A stretch of DNA of 64,000 bases from positions 1 to 64,000 of the forward strand of contig JANYBC010000021.1 in the NCBI GenBank assembly GCA_025360965.1. The letters run 5' to 3'. Shown in pieces: positions 55,176-63,775 of this stretch. Made by a program: the position numbers and the translations under genes. This stretch comes from Anaeromyxobacter sp. Lineage in GTDB: Bacteria > Myxococcota > Myxococcia > Myxococcales > Anaeromyxobacteraceae. Numbering within the stretch: position 1 is the stretch's first letter; each line of letters begins with the position of its first letter. Under the pieces are notes generated by a model that worked only from the letters and a program-made list of their open reading frames with translations, was not told where the DNA came from and made no database searches.

Positions 55176-55181
55176 TAACAT
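55176..55181 (+). promoter_or_regulatory. -10-like hexamer before the coiled-coil gene
   Basis: TAACAT lies 9 bases before the ATG at 55191 within GGTAACAT, with no Shine-Dalgarno sequence between. Confidence 0.35.
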
Positions 55182-55190
55182 CGCGCCATC

Positions 55191-57842
55191 ATGGCCTCCT
55201 TCTTCGCGCGCCACGGCGCCGGTGAGATCCTCGCCCGCTACAGCTTCATCGAGCCCCTGCTCCCCGGGCGCCGGGTCCTCGAGCTCGGCGCCGCGGCCGT
55301 CACCGGCGGCGCCAGCGCGCTGCTGCTGGCCGAGCGGGGGGCCGCGGCGGTGCTGTCGCTCACCGAGGGGAGCGAGGCCCTGGAGACGGCGCGGTCGGCC
55401 GGGCACCACCCCTTCGTCCGCTTCGACGACGCCTCCCCCGACCAGCTCCCGGCCGGCGCCTTCGATCTGGTGCTGCTGGCCGACGGCGCCGCCCTGGCCG
55501 ACGACCCGGCCCGGCTCACCGCCCTTCGCCGGCTGCTGGCCCCGGGCGGCCACCTGGTCACCGCCATCCCGGCCGCCGGCGGCCGCTCGCTCGCCGAGCT
55601 GGCCGGCGACACCACGCCGGTGCAGAGCCCGAGCTACGAGACCTTCATCGCCGCCCTGACCGAGCACTTCCCCTGGGTCGAGGTGGCCACGCAGTCGGCC
55701 TCGGTCGGCTACATCATCGCCGTCCCGCCGCCGGAGGGATCCGAGGCCGAGGTGAGCATCGACGGCTCGCAGGCCGGCGACGCCGACGCGGCCGCCTACG
55801 TGGTGCTCTGTGGCGAGGGGCCGACCGGCCTCGGCGGGATCACCATGGTGGCGCTCCCCTCGAGGCAGCTGCTCGACGCCGCCGCGGGTGCGCGCCATGC
55901 GGCGGTGGAGGGTGCGGCCCAGGCCGGCGGCGCGGCGGCGGCCCTCGAGGCCCGGGTCGCGGCGCTCTCGGCGGCCGGCGAGGCGGCCAGCGCCGAGCTG
56001 ATCCGGCTGACCGAGGAGCGGGCCGGGCTGGCGGCGGAGCGCGACACGCTCATGCTGCAACGGCAGCTGGCGCTCGAGGAGCGTGAGGCGCTGCTGCAAG
56101 ACCGCGAGGCGGCCATGGCCGGCGAGGCCGAGGCCCGCGCGGCGCTGGAGCAGCTCTCCAAGGAGCGGCAGGGGAGCGCCGCCGGCCATCGCGAGCTGGA
56201 GCAGTCGCTGGAGCGGCTGCGCGGCGTCGAGGCGCTCTGCGATGCCGAGCGGGAGGCGGGCGCCGCGGCGCGGACCGACGCCGAGCGGCTCGGCAGCCAG
56301 CTCGGGCTGCGCGAGCGCGAGCTCGGCGAGCTGCGGAGCCAGCAGGAGGGGCTGCGGCAGCGGTTGGCCGAGGCCGAGCTGGAGGTGGCGCGGCTCGGCG
56401 AGGAGCAGACCCGGGCGGTCACCGAGCTGGCCGAGCGGTCGAGCTCAGGCGCCGAGGCCGAGGCCGGGCTGCAGGCGGCGAGGGCGGAGGCCCAGGCGGC
56501 CAGAAGCCTGCTGGAAGGCTCGCTCACGCGCATCGACGCTGCCGAGGCGCGAGTGCTGGAGCTGGAGGAGGGTCTCGACGGGCGGGTCACCGAGCTGAGC
56601 GCTCTGCGCGTCGAGCTGGAGGCGGAGCGGGCCCAGCTGGGCGGCGCCGCCGAGCTGGAGATCACCTTGCGGGCGCGAGCCGAGGTCTCGGAGCTGGCGC
56701 TGCTCGAGGCCCGCGCCGGGCTCGACCGGCTGCGCGAGGAGGCGGTGACGGCGCGCGGCGAGTCGGACGTGGCCCTGCGGGAGATCGACGAGGCGCGCGG
56801 CGAGGCCTCGCGGGCCACCGCGGTGCTGGCCGAGCTGCGGGTCGAGCTGCGGGCCACCGGCGAGGCGCTGGAGGAGGCGCGCGGCCAGCTCGACCTGGCG
56901 CGGGCCGAGGCCGAGCTGCAGCGCGCCCAGCTGGAGGAGCTGCGCACCACCCCGCCGCCGCCCCCGGTGGAGCTGCAATCGCCGGAGCAGGAGGCGCGGC
57001 TGGCCGAGCTCAGCGGCGAGGTCGAGCGGCTCGGGGCCGAGGCCACCCGGCTGGTGGCGCAGGCGTCGCTAGCCGCGGGCGAGCGCGACGGGATCGCGGC
57101 GCAGCTCGAGGAGGCCCACCGCCAGGCCGACACCGAGCGCGAGCAGCTGGTGGCCCAGCTCGACGAGGCCCGGGCCATCATCCAGGGCGCGGCCGACCGG
57201 CTGCGCGAGCTCGAGGCGCAGCGCAGCTCGGCCGAGGCCGAGGCGCGGCTGCAGCGGGAGCGGGCTGGAGAGGCGCTGGGCCGGGCGCGCGACGCCGAGG
57301 GGGCGCTGGTCGAGGCGAGGAGGGCCACCGAGGCGGCCCAGGGCCAGGCGGCCGAGATCGACGCCGAGCTGCAGGCCATCCGCTGGGAGAAGGAGGAGGT
57401 CGAGCAGCGGCTCACCGCGCTGCAGCAGCGCGAAGGCCAGGAGCAGGCCGGTCGGGGCGATGCCGCGGCGGCCGAGGTGGCACGGCTGCGGGCCGAGCTC
57501 GAGGCGCTCCGCGGAGAGCAGGAGCCGCTGCGGGCCGAGTTGGCCCGGGTGCGGGGCACCGAGGAGGCCCGCGAGCTGGAGCTGGAGGGGCTGCGCGCCG
57601 AGCTGGTGCGGGTGCAGGGCGAGCTGGCCGAGCAGGCCACCTCCCCGAGCCTCGACGTGGCGCCCGAGATGCTCACCCGGCTGGTGGCCGAGAAGGAGCA
57701 GCTGGCCGCCGCCATCGCCGACCGCGACCTCAAGCTTTCGCGGCTCCACCGCGAGGTCACCGACAAGACCGAGCGGCTGGGCCGGCTGGCCGTCGAGCTG
57801 GGCGAGCTCAAGGCCAAGGGGATCGGGAAGATTTTCCGCTAG
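55191..57842 (+). CDS. Pseudo-methyltransferase/long coiled-coil protein
   Basis: An 883-residue protein with two parts. Residues 1-~185 have a class I methyltransferase-like Rossmann fold: the motif I position reads VLELGAAAVTGG, and FDLVLLADGAALADDPARL and LLAPGGHLVTAIP correspond to later strands. Motif I lacks the usual GxGxG, so SAM binding is doubtful. Residues ~235-875 are almost unbroken coiled coil rich in Glu, Ala, Arg and Leu. The C-terminus (EVTDKTERLGRLAVELGELKAKG) ends in KIFR. The plan resembles myxobacterial polarity and motility scaffolds such as FrzS and AglZ, which put a pseudo-receiver before a coiled coil. A PilZ gene follows 21 bases later. Confidence 0.85.
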   Translation: MASFFARHGAGEILARYSFIEPLLPGRRVLELGAAAVTGGASALLLAERGAAAVLSLTEGSEALETARSAGHHPFVRFDDASPDQLPAGAFDLVLLADGAALADDPARLTALRRLLAPGGHLVTAIPAAGGRSLAELAGDTTPVQSPSYETFIAALTEHFPWVEVATQSASVGYIIAVPPPEGSEAEVSIDGSQAGDADAAAYVVLCGEGPTGLGGITMVALPSRQLLDAAAGARHAAVEGAAQAGGAAAALEARVAALSAAGEAASAELIRLTEERAGLAAERDTLMLQRQLALEEREALLQDREAAMAGEAEARAALEQLSKERQGSAAGHRELEQSLERLRGVEALCDAEREAGAAARTDAERLGSQLGLRERELGELRSQQEGLRQRLAEAELEVARLGEEQTRAVTELAERSSSGAEAEAGLQAARAEAQAARSLLEGSLTRIDAAEARVLELEEGLDGRVTELSALRVELEAERAQLGGAAELEITLRARAEVSELALLEARAGLDRLREEAVTARGESDVALREIDEARGEASRATAVLAELRVELRATGEALEEARGQLDLARAEAELQRAQLEELRTTPPPPPVELQSPEQEARLAELSGEVERLGAEATRLVAQASLAAGERDGIAAQLEEAHRQADTEREQLVAQLDEARAIIQGAADRLRELEAQRSSAEAEARLQRERAGEALGRARDAEGALVEARRATEAAQGQAAEIDAELQAIRWEKEEVEQRLTALQQREGQEQAGRGDAAAAEVARLRAELEALRGEQEPLRAELARVRGTEEARELELEGLRAELVRVQGELAEQATSPSLDVAPEMLTRLVAEKEQLAAAIADRDLKLSRLHREVTDKTERLGRLAVELGELKAKGIGKIFR

Positions 57843-57850
57843 CTGGGTGC

Positions 57851-57856
57851 TATCTT
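57851..57856 (+). promoter_or_regulatory. -10-like hexamer before the PilZ gene
   Basis: TATCTT lies 7 bases before the GTG at 57864 within GCTATCTT. The PilZ gene may therefore have its own start as well as readthrough from the coiled-coil gene. Confidence 0.35.
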
Positions 57857-57863
57857 CCCGGGC

Positions 57864-58436
57864 GTGAGCGACCCGACGCGCCGATACGAGCGGATCGAGA
57901 TTGAACTCCCGGTCCGGCTCTTCATCCCCGGGCACGACGGCCTGAAGTTCGAGGCCTACTGCACCTCCCGCAACCTCGGCCTGGGCGGCCTCTTCGTCGC
58001 CTCCAGCTTCCTGCTGCCCGAGGGGCTCGGCGTCCACGTCGAGCTCAAGCTCCCCGACAAGCTGCTGGTGGTCCGGTCCACCGTGGCCCACGCGGTCCAG
58101 CTCGAAGACGACGAGCTGGCGCCGGGCATGGGGATCGAGTTCCTCGACGTCGACGCCCACGGCCGCGAGACGCTGCTGCGCTACTTCACGCCGCAGCGCT
58201 ACCAGGCCTTCTTCAAGGACTTCATCGGCGAGTTCCCCCACCTCAAGAAGGACCTCCCGCTCCCCGACGTCTCCCTGATGCTCAACCTCTGGGAGGAGTG
58301 GAAGGTGAAGCAGGAGGGCGGTCCGGCCTTCACCGCGTCGGGTGCGCCCCCGGCCACGGCGCGCCGCGCCGGTGACGCCACCGCCAGCCCGCCCCGCCAC
58401 GGGGCCCGCCCGGCCCCGCGCCGCCCCCGGCGCTGA
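57864..58436 (+). CDS. PilZ-domain protein
   Basis: A 190-residue protein with a PilZ domain (about 7-110): RRYERIEIELPVRLFIPG supplies the basic N-terminal motif and TSRNLGLGGLFVAS the second motif. In c-di-GMP binders this reads (D/N)xSxxG; here the Ser is Gly, so binding is uncertain. The middle (TPQRYQAFFKDFIGEFPHLKKDLPLPDVSLML) resembles myxobacterial PlpA-type PilZ proteins. The C-terminal ~40 residues are Pro/Arg-rich and disordered. It starts with GTG 21 bases after the coiled-coil gene. Confidence 0.88.
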   Translation: MSDPTRRYERIEIELPVRLFIPGHDGLKFEAYCTSRNLGLGGLFVASSFLLPEGLGVHVELKLPDKLLVVRSTVAHAVQLEDDELAPGMGIEFLDVDAHGRETLLRYFTPQRYQAFFKDFIGEFPHLKKDLPLPDVSLMLNLWEEWKVKQEGGPAFTASGAPPATARRAGDATASPPRHGARPAPRRPRR

Positions 58437-58461
58437 GCCGCCCCAGGCGCGCACGCACCCG

Positions 58462-60639
58462 ATGGCACCGGTCCGTCTCGCCTTCCTGTGGCACATGCAC
58501 CAGCCCCTCTACCGGGAGCCGGAGACGGGCGAGTACCTCATGCCCTGGGTGCGGCTCCACGCCACCCGCTCCTACTACGACATGGCCTGGATGCTGGAAC
58601 GCCACCCCGGCATCCGCTGCACCGTCAACTTCACGCCGGTGCTCCTCGAGCAGCTCGAGGAGTACGTCGCCGGGACCGCCCGCGACCGCTTCCTCGACCT
58701 CACCGCCCGCCCGGCCGCCGACCTCTCCCCCGAGGAGCGCGAGGCGGTGCTGCGCCAGTTCTTCATGGTCGACTGGGAGACCAACATCCGGCCGCTGCCC
58801 CGCTACTGGGAGCTGCTCCACCGCCGCGGCCGCGACCTGCGAAGCGTCGACTTCGAGCGGGTGGCGGCCGGCTTCACGACCCAGGAGCTGACCGACCTGC
58901 AGGTGCTCTTCAACCTCTCCTGGGTCGGCTTCGGGGGGCTCCGCGACGACCCGGGCCTTCAGGCGCTGCGCGACAAGGGCCAGGGGTTCGACGCCGGCGA
59001 CATCGACTACCTGGTGGCCGGGCAGCGCCGGCTCCTGGCCGCGGTGGTGCCGCGCTGGCGGCTGCTGTCCGAGCGGGGTCAGGTGGAGCTGAGCTCGACG
59101 CCCTATTACCACCCCATCCTGCCGCTGGTCTGCGACAGCGACGCTGCCCACCGAGCGCTGCCCGGGCTGGAGCTGCCGCCCCGCTTCCGCCGCGTCGAGG
59201 ACGCCCGCTGGCAGGTGCGCGAAGCCATCGAGAGCCACGCCCGCCGCTTCGGGGCGCCGCCGGCCGGGATGTGGCCGGCCGAGGGGTCGGTCTCGCCCGA
59301 GGCGCTCGAGGTGCTGGCCAGCGAGGGGGTCGGCTGGGCCTGCTCCGACGAGGGCGTGCTGCTGCACTCGCTGCCTCCCGACGCCTCGCGCAACGCTTCG
59401 GTCTACCGGCCCTGGCGGGTGGCGGCCGGCGCTGGCGGCGAGATGAAGATGCTCTTCCGCGACCGCTCGCTCTCCGACCTGATCGGCTTCAACTACGCCC
59501 GCGCCGGCGCCGTCGAGGCGGCCACCGACCTGACTAACCGGGTCGAGGAGATCGGCCGGACCTGGCTGCGCGAGGGCAACCACGGCCCGGCCACGGTCGG
59601 CGTCTTCCTCGACGGCGAGAATGCCTGGGAGCACTACCCGAACTCGGGGTTTGACTTCCTGGACGCCCTCTGGAGCCGGATCGAGTCGCGGCCGACGATC
59701 ACCACCACCACCGTGGGCGACGCGGTCAGGGACGCCGCCGGCCCGGTCATCGAGCGCATCCACTCGGGGAGCTGGATCGAGGCCTCCTTCCGGATCTGGA
59801 TCGGCCACGCCGAGGACCGACGCGGCTGGACCGCGCTCGGCAAGGCCCGCGACGCCGTGGAGGCCGCCGAGCGGGCCGGCGGTGACGGCGAGCGGCTCAA
59901 GCGGGCGCTGCGCCACTGCTATGCCGCCGAGGGCTCCGACTGGTTCTGGTGGTACGGCGACGACTTCGCCTCCGAGCAGCTGGCCGAGTTCGATGCCCTC
60001 TTCCGGGGTCACGTGGCGCGGGCGGCCCGGCTGGTCGGGGCGCTGCCGCCGCCCGAGGCGCTCGAGCCGATCAAGCACGTCGAGGCGACCGCGGCCAGCG
60101 CCGAGGCCCGGCCGTTGCGCGACCCGACCGTGCTCTTCACGCCCGTCCTCGACGGGCGCGAGACCTCCTTCTTCGAGTGGCAGGGCTCGGGTCTCTACCG
60201 CCCGGGCCAGCCGCGAGGCTCGATGTACGGCGATGCCCAGGCCTTCGGCGTGCTCCGCTTCGGCTTCGACCTCGCGGCGCTCCACCTCCGGCTCGATCCG
60301 GCCGAGTCGTCCACCCGCGCCGCCGAGATCGGCAACCACCTGCGGCTCGAGCTGGTGAGCCGCGGCCGCCAGGTCGAGGTCGACTTCGAACTGGTGCCGG
60401 ACGGCCTGGCGCGGGGCGGGCGGGTGCCGGGCGGAGAGGAGGCGGGGCGGGCGGCCTACCTCGACGTGGTGGAGCTGTCGATCCCCTTCGCGGCCCTCGG
60501 GCTGGCCCCCGGAGACAAGGTGGCGCTGGCGGTCCACGTCCTGCGCAGCCAGGTCGAGGTGGAGCGGCTGCCGCGCTACGGCTTCGTCAACGTCACGGTC
60601 CCGGACAGCGACTTCGACGGCGTCAACTGGCGGGTCTGA
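58462..60639 (+). CDS. Glycoside hydrolase family 57 alpha-glucanase
   Basis: A 725-residue cytosolic alpha-glucan hydrolase or transferase. The GH57 barrel begins VRLAFLWHMHQPLYREPETG and has the nucleophile Glu274 in MWPAEGSVS and the acid/base Asp384 in VFLDGENAWEHYPNSG. The C-terminal ~160 residues (after VLFTPVLDGRETSFFEWQG) form a beta-rich domain found in this subgroup. The ATG at 58462 gives the family start; an in-frame ATG at 58342 would add a Pro/Arg tail overlapping the PilZ gene. Neighbours glgA and galT support a role in glycogen or maltodextrin metabolism. GH57 enzymes include amylases, branching enzymes and glucanotransferases. Confidence 0.9.
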   Translation: MAPVRLAFLWHMHQPLYREPETGEYLMPWVRLHATRSYYDMAWMLERHPGIRCTVNFTPVLLEQLEEYVAGTARDRFLDLTARPAADLSPEEREAVLRQFFMVDWETNIRPLPRYWELLHRRGRDLRSVDFERVAAGFTTQELTDLQVLFNLSWVGFGGLRDDPGLQALRDKGQGFDAGDIDYLVAGQRRLLAAVVPRWRLLSERGQVELSSTPYYHPILPLVCDSDAAHRALPGLELPPRFRRVEDARWQVREAIESHARRFGAPPAGMWPAEGSVSPEALEVLASEGVGWACSDEGVLLHSLPPDASRNASVYRPWRVAAGAGGEMKMLFRDRSLSDLIGFNYARAGAVEAATDLTNRVEEIGRTWLREGNHGPATVGVFLDGENAWEHYPNSGFDFLDALWSRIESRPTITTTTVGDAVRDAAGPVIERIHSGSWIEASFRIWIGHAEDRRGWTALGKARDAVEAAERAGGDGERLKRALRHCYAAEGSDWFWWYGDDFASEQLAEFDALFRGHVARAARLVGALPPPEALEPIKHVEATAASAEARPLRDPTVLFTPVLDGRETSFFEWQGSGLYRPGQPRGSMYGDAQAFGVLRFGFDLAALHLRLDPAESSTRAAEIGNHLRLELVSRGRQVEVDFELVPDGLARGGRVPGGEEAGRAAYLDVVELSIPFAALGLAPGDKVALAVHVLRSQVEVERLPRYGFVNVTVPDSDFDGVNWRV

Positions 60640-60651
60640 CTGGGGGCAGCC

Positions 60652-61497
60652 ATGAAGCTCACGCTCGGCATCTCACCCTGCCCGAACGACACCTTCATCT
60701 TCGACGCCCTGGTCAACGGCCGGCTCGACACCGGCGGCCTCGAGCTCGAGGTGCTCCACGAGGACGTGCAGACCCTGAACCAGTGGGCGCTGGCCGGCCG
60801 GCTCGACGTCACCAAGCTGAGCGCCGGCGTGCTCCCCGAGGTGGCCGGACGCTACGCCCTGCTCGACGCCGGCGGGGCGCTCGGGCGCGGGGTGGGGCCG
60901 CTGCTGGTGGCCCGGCCCGGCACGATCTTCGACCCGGCCACCTCGACGGTGGCGCTCCCCGGCCAGCAGACCACCGCCCACCTGCTCTTCTCGCTGGTCC
61001 ACCCCGGCGCCACCGGGAAGCGCTTCCTGGTCTTCTCGGCCATCGAGGCGGCGGTGGCCAGCGGCGAGGTGGACGCCGGCGTGATCATCCACGAGGGGCG
61101 CTTCACCTACGCGGCCCACGGCCTGGTGAGGCTGCTCGACCTCGGCGAGGCCTGGGAGGCGCGGACCGGCGCGCCCATTCCGCTGGGCGGGATCGTGGCC
61201 CGGCGCTCGCTGGGGCCGGCGCTGCTGCGGCGGCTCGACGGCCTGGTGCGCGCCAGCGTCGAGGCGGCCTGGGCCGGCGGCGGCCAGCTCTCGCCCTACG
61301 TGAGGCAGCACGCCCAGGAGCTGGAGGAGGCGGTGATGCGGCAGCACATCGACCTCTACGTCAACGAGCACTCGCGCTCGCTCGGGGCCGAGGGGCGGCG
61401 CGCCGTCGAGACCCTGCTGGCGGTCCACGCCCGGATGTCGGGGAAGGTGCCCCTCGGCCTCGGCGACGTCCTCGCCCCGCACCTGCTCGCCGGCTGA
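60652..61497 (+). CDS. mqnD: 1,4-dihydroxy-6-naphthoate synthase (futalosine menaquinone pathway)
   Basis: MqnD turns cyclic de-hypoxanthine futalosine into 1,4-dihydroxy-6-naphthoate. The 281-residue periplasmic-binding-protein-like fold begins LTLGISPCPNDTFIFDALVNG and has LNQWALAGRLDVTKLSAG, VALPGQQTTAHLLF, AGVIIHEGRFTY, IPLGGIVARR and MRQHIDLYVNEHS, all typical. It indicates menaquinone made by the futalosine route, which fits the menaquinol-oxidising cytochromes. Other mqn genes are not in the window. Confidence 0.94.
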   Translation: MKLTLGISPCPNDTFIFDALVNGRLDTGGLELEVLHEDVQTLNQWALAGRLDVTKLSAGVLPEVAGRYALLDAGGALGRGVGPLLVARPGTIFDPATSTVALPGQQTTAHLLFSLVHPGATGKRFLVFSAIEAAVASGEVDAGVIIHEGRFTYAAHGLVRLLDLGEAWEARTGAPIPLGGIVARRSLGPALLRRLDGLVRASVEAAWAGGGQLSPYVRQHAQELEEAVMRQHIDLYVNEHSRSLGAEGRRAVETLLAVHARMSGKVPLGLGDVLAPHLLAG

Positions 61498-61506
61498 CGG
61501 GCCGCA

Positions 61507-61517
61507 CCCCCCCCCCC
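61507..61517 (+). repeat. Run of 11 cytosines upstream of the MFS gene
   Basis: A homopolymer of 11 C lies 9 bases after the mqnD stop and about 66 bases before the MFS start. Such runs are prone to slippage in vivo and in sequencing. It is outside coding sequence. Confidence 0.6.
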
Positions 61518-61569
61518 GCCAGCGGCGCCGACGGCCACACGGGGTCTGCCCCGCCGGGGGCTTCTCGGC

Positions 61570-61575
61570 TATGTT
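61570..61575 (+). promoter_or_regulatory. -10-like hexamer before the MFS gene
   Basis: TATGTT lies 8 bases before the GTG at 61584 within GCTATGTT. No Shine-Dalgarno sequence lies between. Confidence 0.35.
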
Positions 61576-61583
61576 TCGCCGGC

Positions 61584-62765
61584 GTGAACAAGCAGCTCGG
61601 GATCCTCCTCCTCGTCGTCTTCGTCGATCTCCTCGGATTCGGGATGGTCATCCCGGTGATGCCGCGCTACGCGGCCGAGCTGGGGGCGCCCACCGCCTGG
61701 ATCGGCCTGCTGCTGACCGGCTACTCGGCGATGCAGTTCGTCTTCGCGCCCATCTGGGGCCGGCTCTCCGACCGGCTGGGCCGCAGGCCGGTGCTCCTCG
61801 TCTCCATCGGCATGACCGCGGTCGGCTTCGTCGCCTACTCGCTGGCGCCCAGCTTCGGCTGGCTGCTGGCCTCGCGCCTCTTCGCCGGCGCCGCCACCGC
61901 CAACCTGGCCATCGCCCGCGCCTACGTCGCCGACGTCACCACCCCGGAGAACCGCGCCAGGGGCATGGGGCTGATCGGCGCCTCCTTCGGACTCGGCTTC
62001 ATCCTCGGCCCGGCCCTCGCCTCCTGGCTCTCGCACTACTCCCTGGCGGCGCCGGGCTACGCCGCCGCCGGCCTGTCGCTGGTCAACCTGGTGGCCGCCT
62101 GGCTCATCCTGCCCGAGCCGGCCAACCGGGTGGCCGCCGCCCACCGGCCCCGCTTCGCGGCCCTGAGCGGCGAGCTGCGGCACCCGGGCATCCGCCGCCT
62201 GCTCCTGACCAGCTTCATCGCCATCCTCGCCTTCGCCGCCCTGGAGGCCACCTTCTCCCTCTTCGCCATGGACGTCTTCCAGCTCGACCAGGCCCACGTC
62301 GGCTACGTCTTCGCCTACATCGGGGTGCTGGCGGTGGTGATGCAGGGCGGGCTGATCGGCCCGCTCACCCGCCGCTTCGGCGAGGCCCGGCTGCTGGTGG
62401 TGGGGCTGGGGCTGCAGGCGGTCACCTTCGTGGCCCTCCCCTATGCCGGCTCGGTGGGCGGCATGCTGGCGGTGCTGGCCCCCATGTCGATCGGCTCCGG
62501 CCTCACCTCGCCCTCGATCTCCTCCATGCTCTCCCGCATGGCCAGGAAGGACGACCAGGGCGGCACCCTCGGCATCGGCGAGAGCGCCTCGGCCATGGGG
62601 CGGATCATCGGGCCCGAGGCCGGGACCTTCACCTACAGCCACGTCTCCTTCGCCTTCCCCTACGTGGCGGGCGGGGTGCTCATGGCGCTGGCGGCGCTGG
62701 TGGCCGCCACCCTGCTGGCCGCCCGGGTCGACGACTCCGGCCCGGCCACCCCGGCGAGGACCTGA
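61584..62765 (+). CDS. Major facilitator superfamily transporter (TetA-like)
   Basis: A 393-residue inner-membrane transporter with about twelve helices. The MFS loop motif is present as PIWGRLSDRLGRRPVLL after helix 2, and the drug:H+ antiporter-type motif near helix 5 as GLIGASFGLGFILGPAL. AYVADVTTPENRARGMGLIG is typical of the TetA/MdtG-like branch. Efflux of a small compound is likely; the substrate cannot be told. It starts with GTG and its stop is 2 bases before the galT ATG. Confidence 0.88.
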   Translation: MNKQLGILLLVVFVDLLGFGMVIPVMPRYAAELGAPTAWIGLLLTGYSAMQFVFAPIWGRLSDRLGRRPVLLVSIGMTAVGFVAYSLAPSFGWLLASRLFAGAATANLAIARAYVADVTTPENRARGMGLIGASFGLGFILGPALASWLSHYSLAAPGYAAAGLSLVNLVAAWLILPEPANRVAAAHRPRFAALSGELRHPGIRRLLLTSFIAILAFAALEATFSLFAMDVFQLDQAHVGYVFAYIGVLAVVMQGGLIGPLTRRFGEARLLVVGLGLQAVTFVALPYAGSVGGMLAVLAPMSIGSGLTSPSISSMLSRMARKDDQGGTLGIGESASAMGRIIGPEAGTFTYSHVSFAFPYVAGGVLMALAALVAATLLAARVDDSGPATPART

Positions 62766-62767
62766 CC

Positions 62768-63769
62768 ATGCCCGAGCTTCGCCGCGACCCGATCGTCGGA
62801 CGCTGGGTGATCATCGCCACCGAGCGGGCCGGGCGACCCAGCGACTTCACCCACCCGAGCCCGCGGCTGCCGGAGGTGCTCTGTCCCTTCTGCCCGGGGC
62901 AGGAGGACAAGACGCCGCGCGAGGTCTACGTGCAGGGCCGGCCGCCGGCCAGTGCGCCCAACGGCCCGGGCTGGAAGGTGCGGGTGGTCCCGAACCGCTT
63001 CCCGGCGCTCAAGATCGAGGGCGCGCTCGACCGCAAGGCCGAGGGGATCTACGACCTGATGAACGGGGTCGGCGCCCACGAGGTGGTGGTCGAGACCCCG
63101 GAGCACCTGAAGCAGTTGAAGGACCTCACCGACCAGGAGGTCACCGAGGTGCTCTTCGCCTTCAAGGCGCGGATCCTCGACCTGCGCAACGACCACCGCT
63201 TCCACTACATCCTGCTCTTCAAGAACCAGGGGCACTTGGCCGGGGCCTCGCTGGAGCACGCCCACTCGCAGCTCATCGCCCTGCCGGTGACGCCGCGGCA
63301 GGTGCAGGACGAGATCGACGGCGCCCGCCGCCACTTCGAGCACCGCGAGCGCTGCATCTTCTGCGACATCGTGGCCCAGGAGCGGAAGGATCGCGCCCGG
63401 CTGGTCTTCGAGAACGAGGATTTCGTGGCCTTCGCCCCATGGGCGCCGCGCAGCCCCTTCGAGACCTGGATCGTGCCCAAGCGGCACGAGTCGAACTTCG
63501 AGGCCGAGCCCAAGGAGCGGCTCGGCCAGTGCGCCCAGGCGCTGCGCTCCACGCTGCGCCGGCTCTCGGCCGGGCTCAGCGACCCGCCCTTCAACTTCAT
63601 CCTCCACTCCAACCCGCTGCGCGACGCCCCCAGCCAGAGCTACCACTGGCACATCGAGGTGATGCCGGCCCTGACCCACGTGGCCGGCTTCGAGTGGGGC
63701 TCGGGGTTCCACATCAACCCGGTGCCGCCCGAGGAGGCGGCCGAGTTCCTCCGCAAGGTGATCGTCTAG
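62768..63769 (+). CDS. galT: Galactose-1-phosphate uridylyltransferase
   Basis: GalT exchanges UMP between UDP-glucose and galactose-1-phosphate. The 333-residue protein has two HIT-like halves: MPELRRDPIVGRWVIIATERAGRP, zinc-type Cys39/Cys42 in LCPFCPGQE, VVPNRFPAL, GASLEHAHSQLIALPVTP, RCIFCDI and the nucleophile region SYHWHIEVMPAL. The HWHIEVMP form is common in archaeal and deltaproteobacterial members, some of which use ADP-sugars. It lies 6 bases upstream of glgA, so a link to ADP-glucose recycling is possible. Confidence 0.93.
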   Translation: MPELRRDPIVGRWVIIATERAGRPSDFTHPSPRLPEVLCPFCPGQEDKTPREVYVQGRPPASAPNGPGWKVRVVPNRFPALKIEGALDRKAEGIYDLMNGVGAHEVVVETPEHLKQLKDLTDQEVTEVLFAFKARILDLRNDHRFHYILLFKNQGHLAGASLEHAHSQLIALPVTPRQVQDEIDGARRHFEHRERCIFCDIVAQERKDRARLVFENEDFVAFAPWAPRSPFETWIVPKRHESNFEAEPKERLGQCAQALRSTLRRLSAGLSDPPFNFILHSNPLRDAPSQSYHWHIEVMPALTHVAGFEWGSGFHINPVPPEEAAEFLRKVIV

Positions 63770-63775
63770 CCACCC

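Noticed and set aside
55900..57830. Internal repeats in the long coiled-coil gene as mobile or CRISPR-like repeats
   Set aside because: They reflect heptad Leu/Ala/Glu coding and have no fixed period at DNA level.
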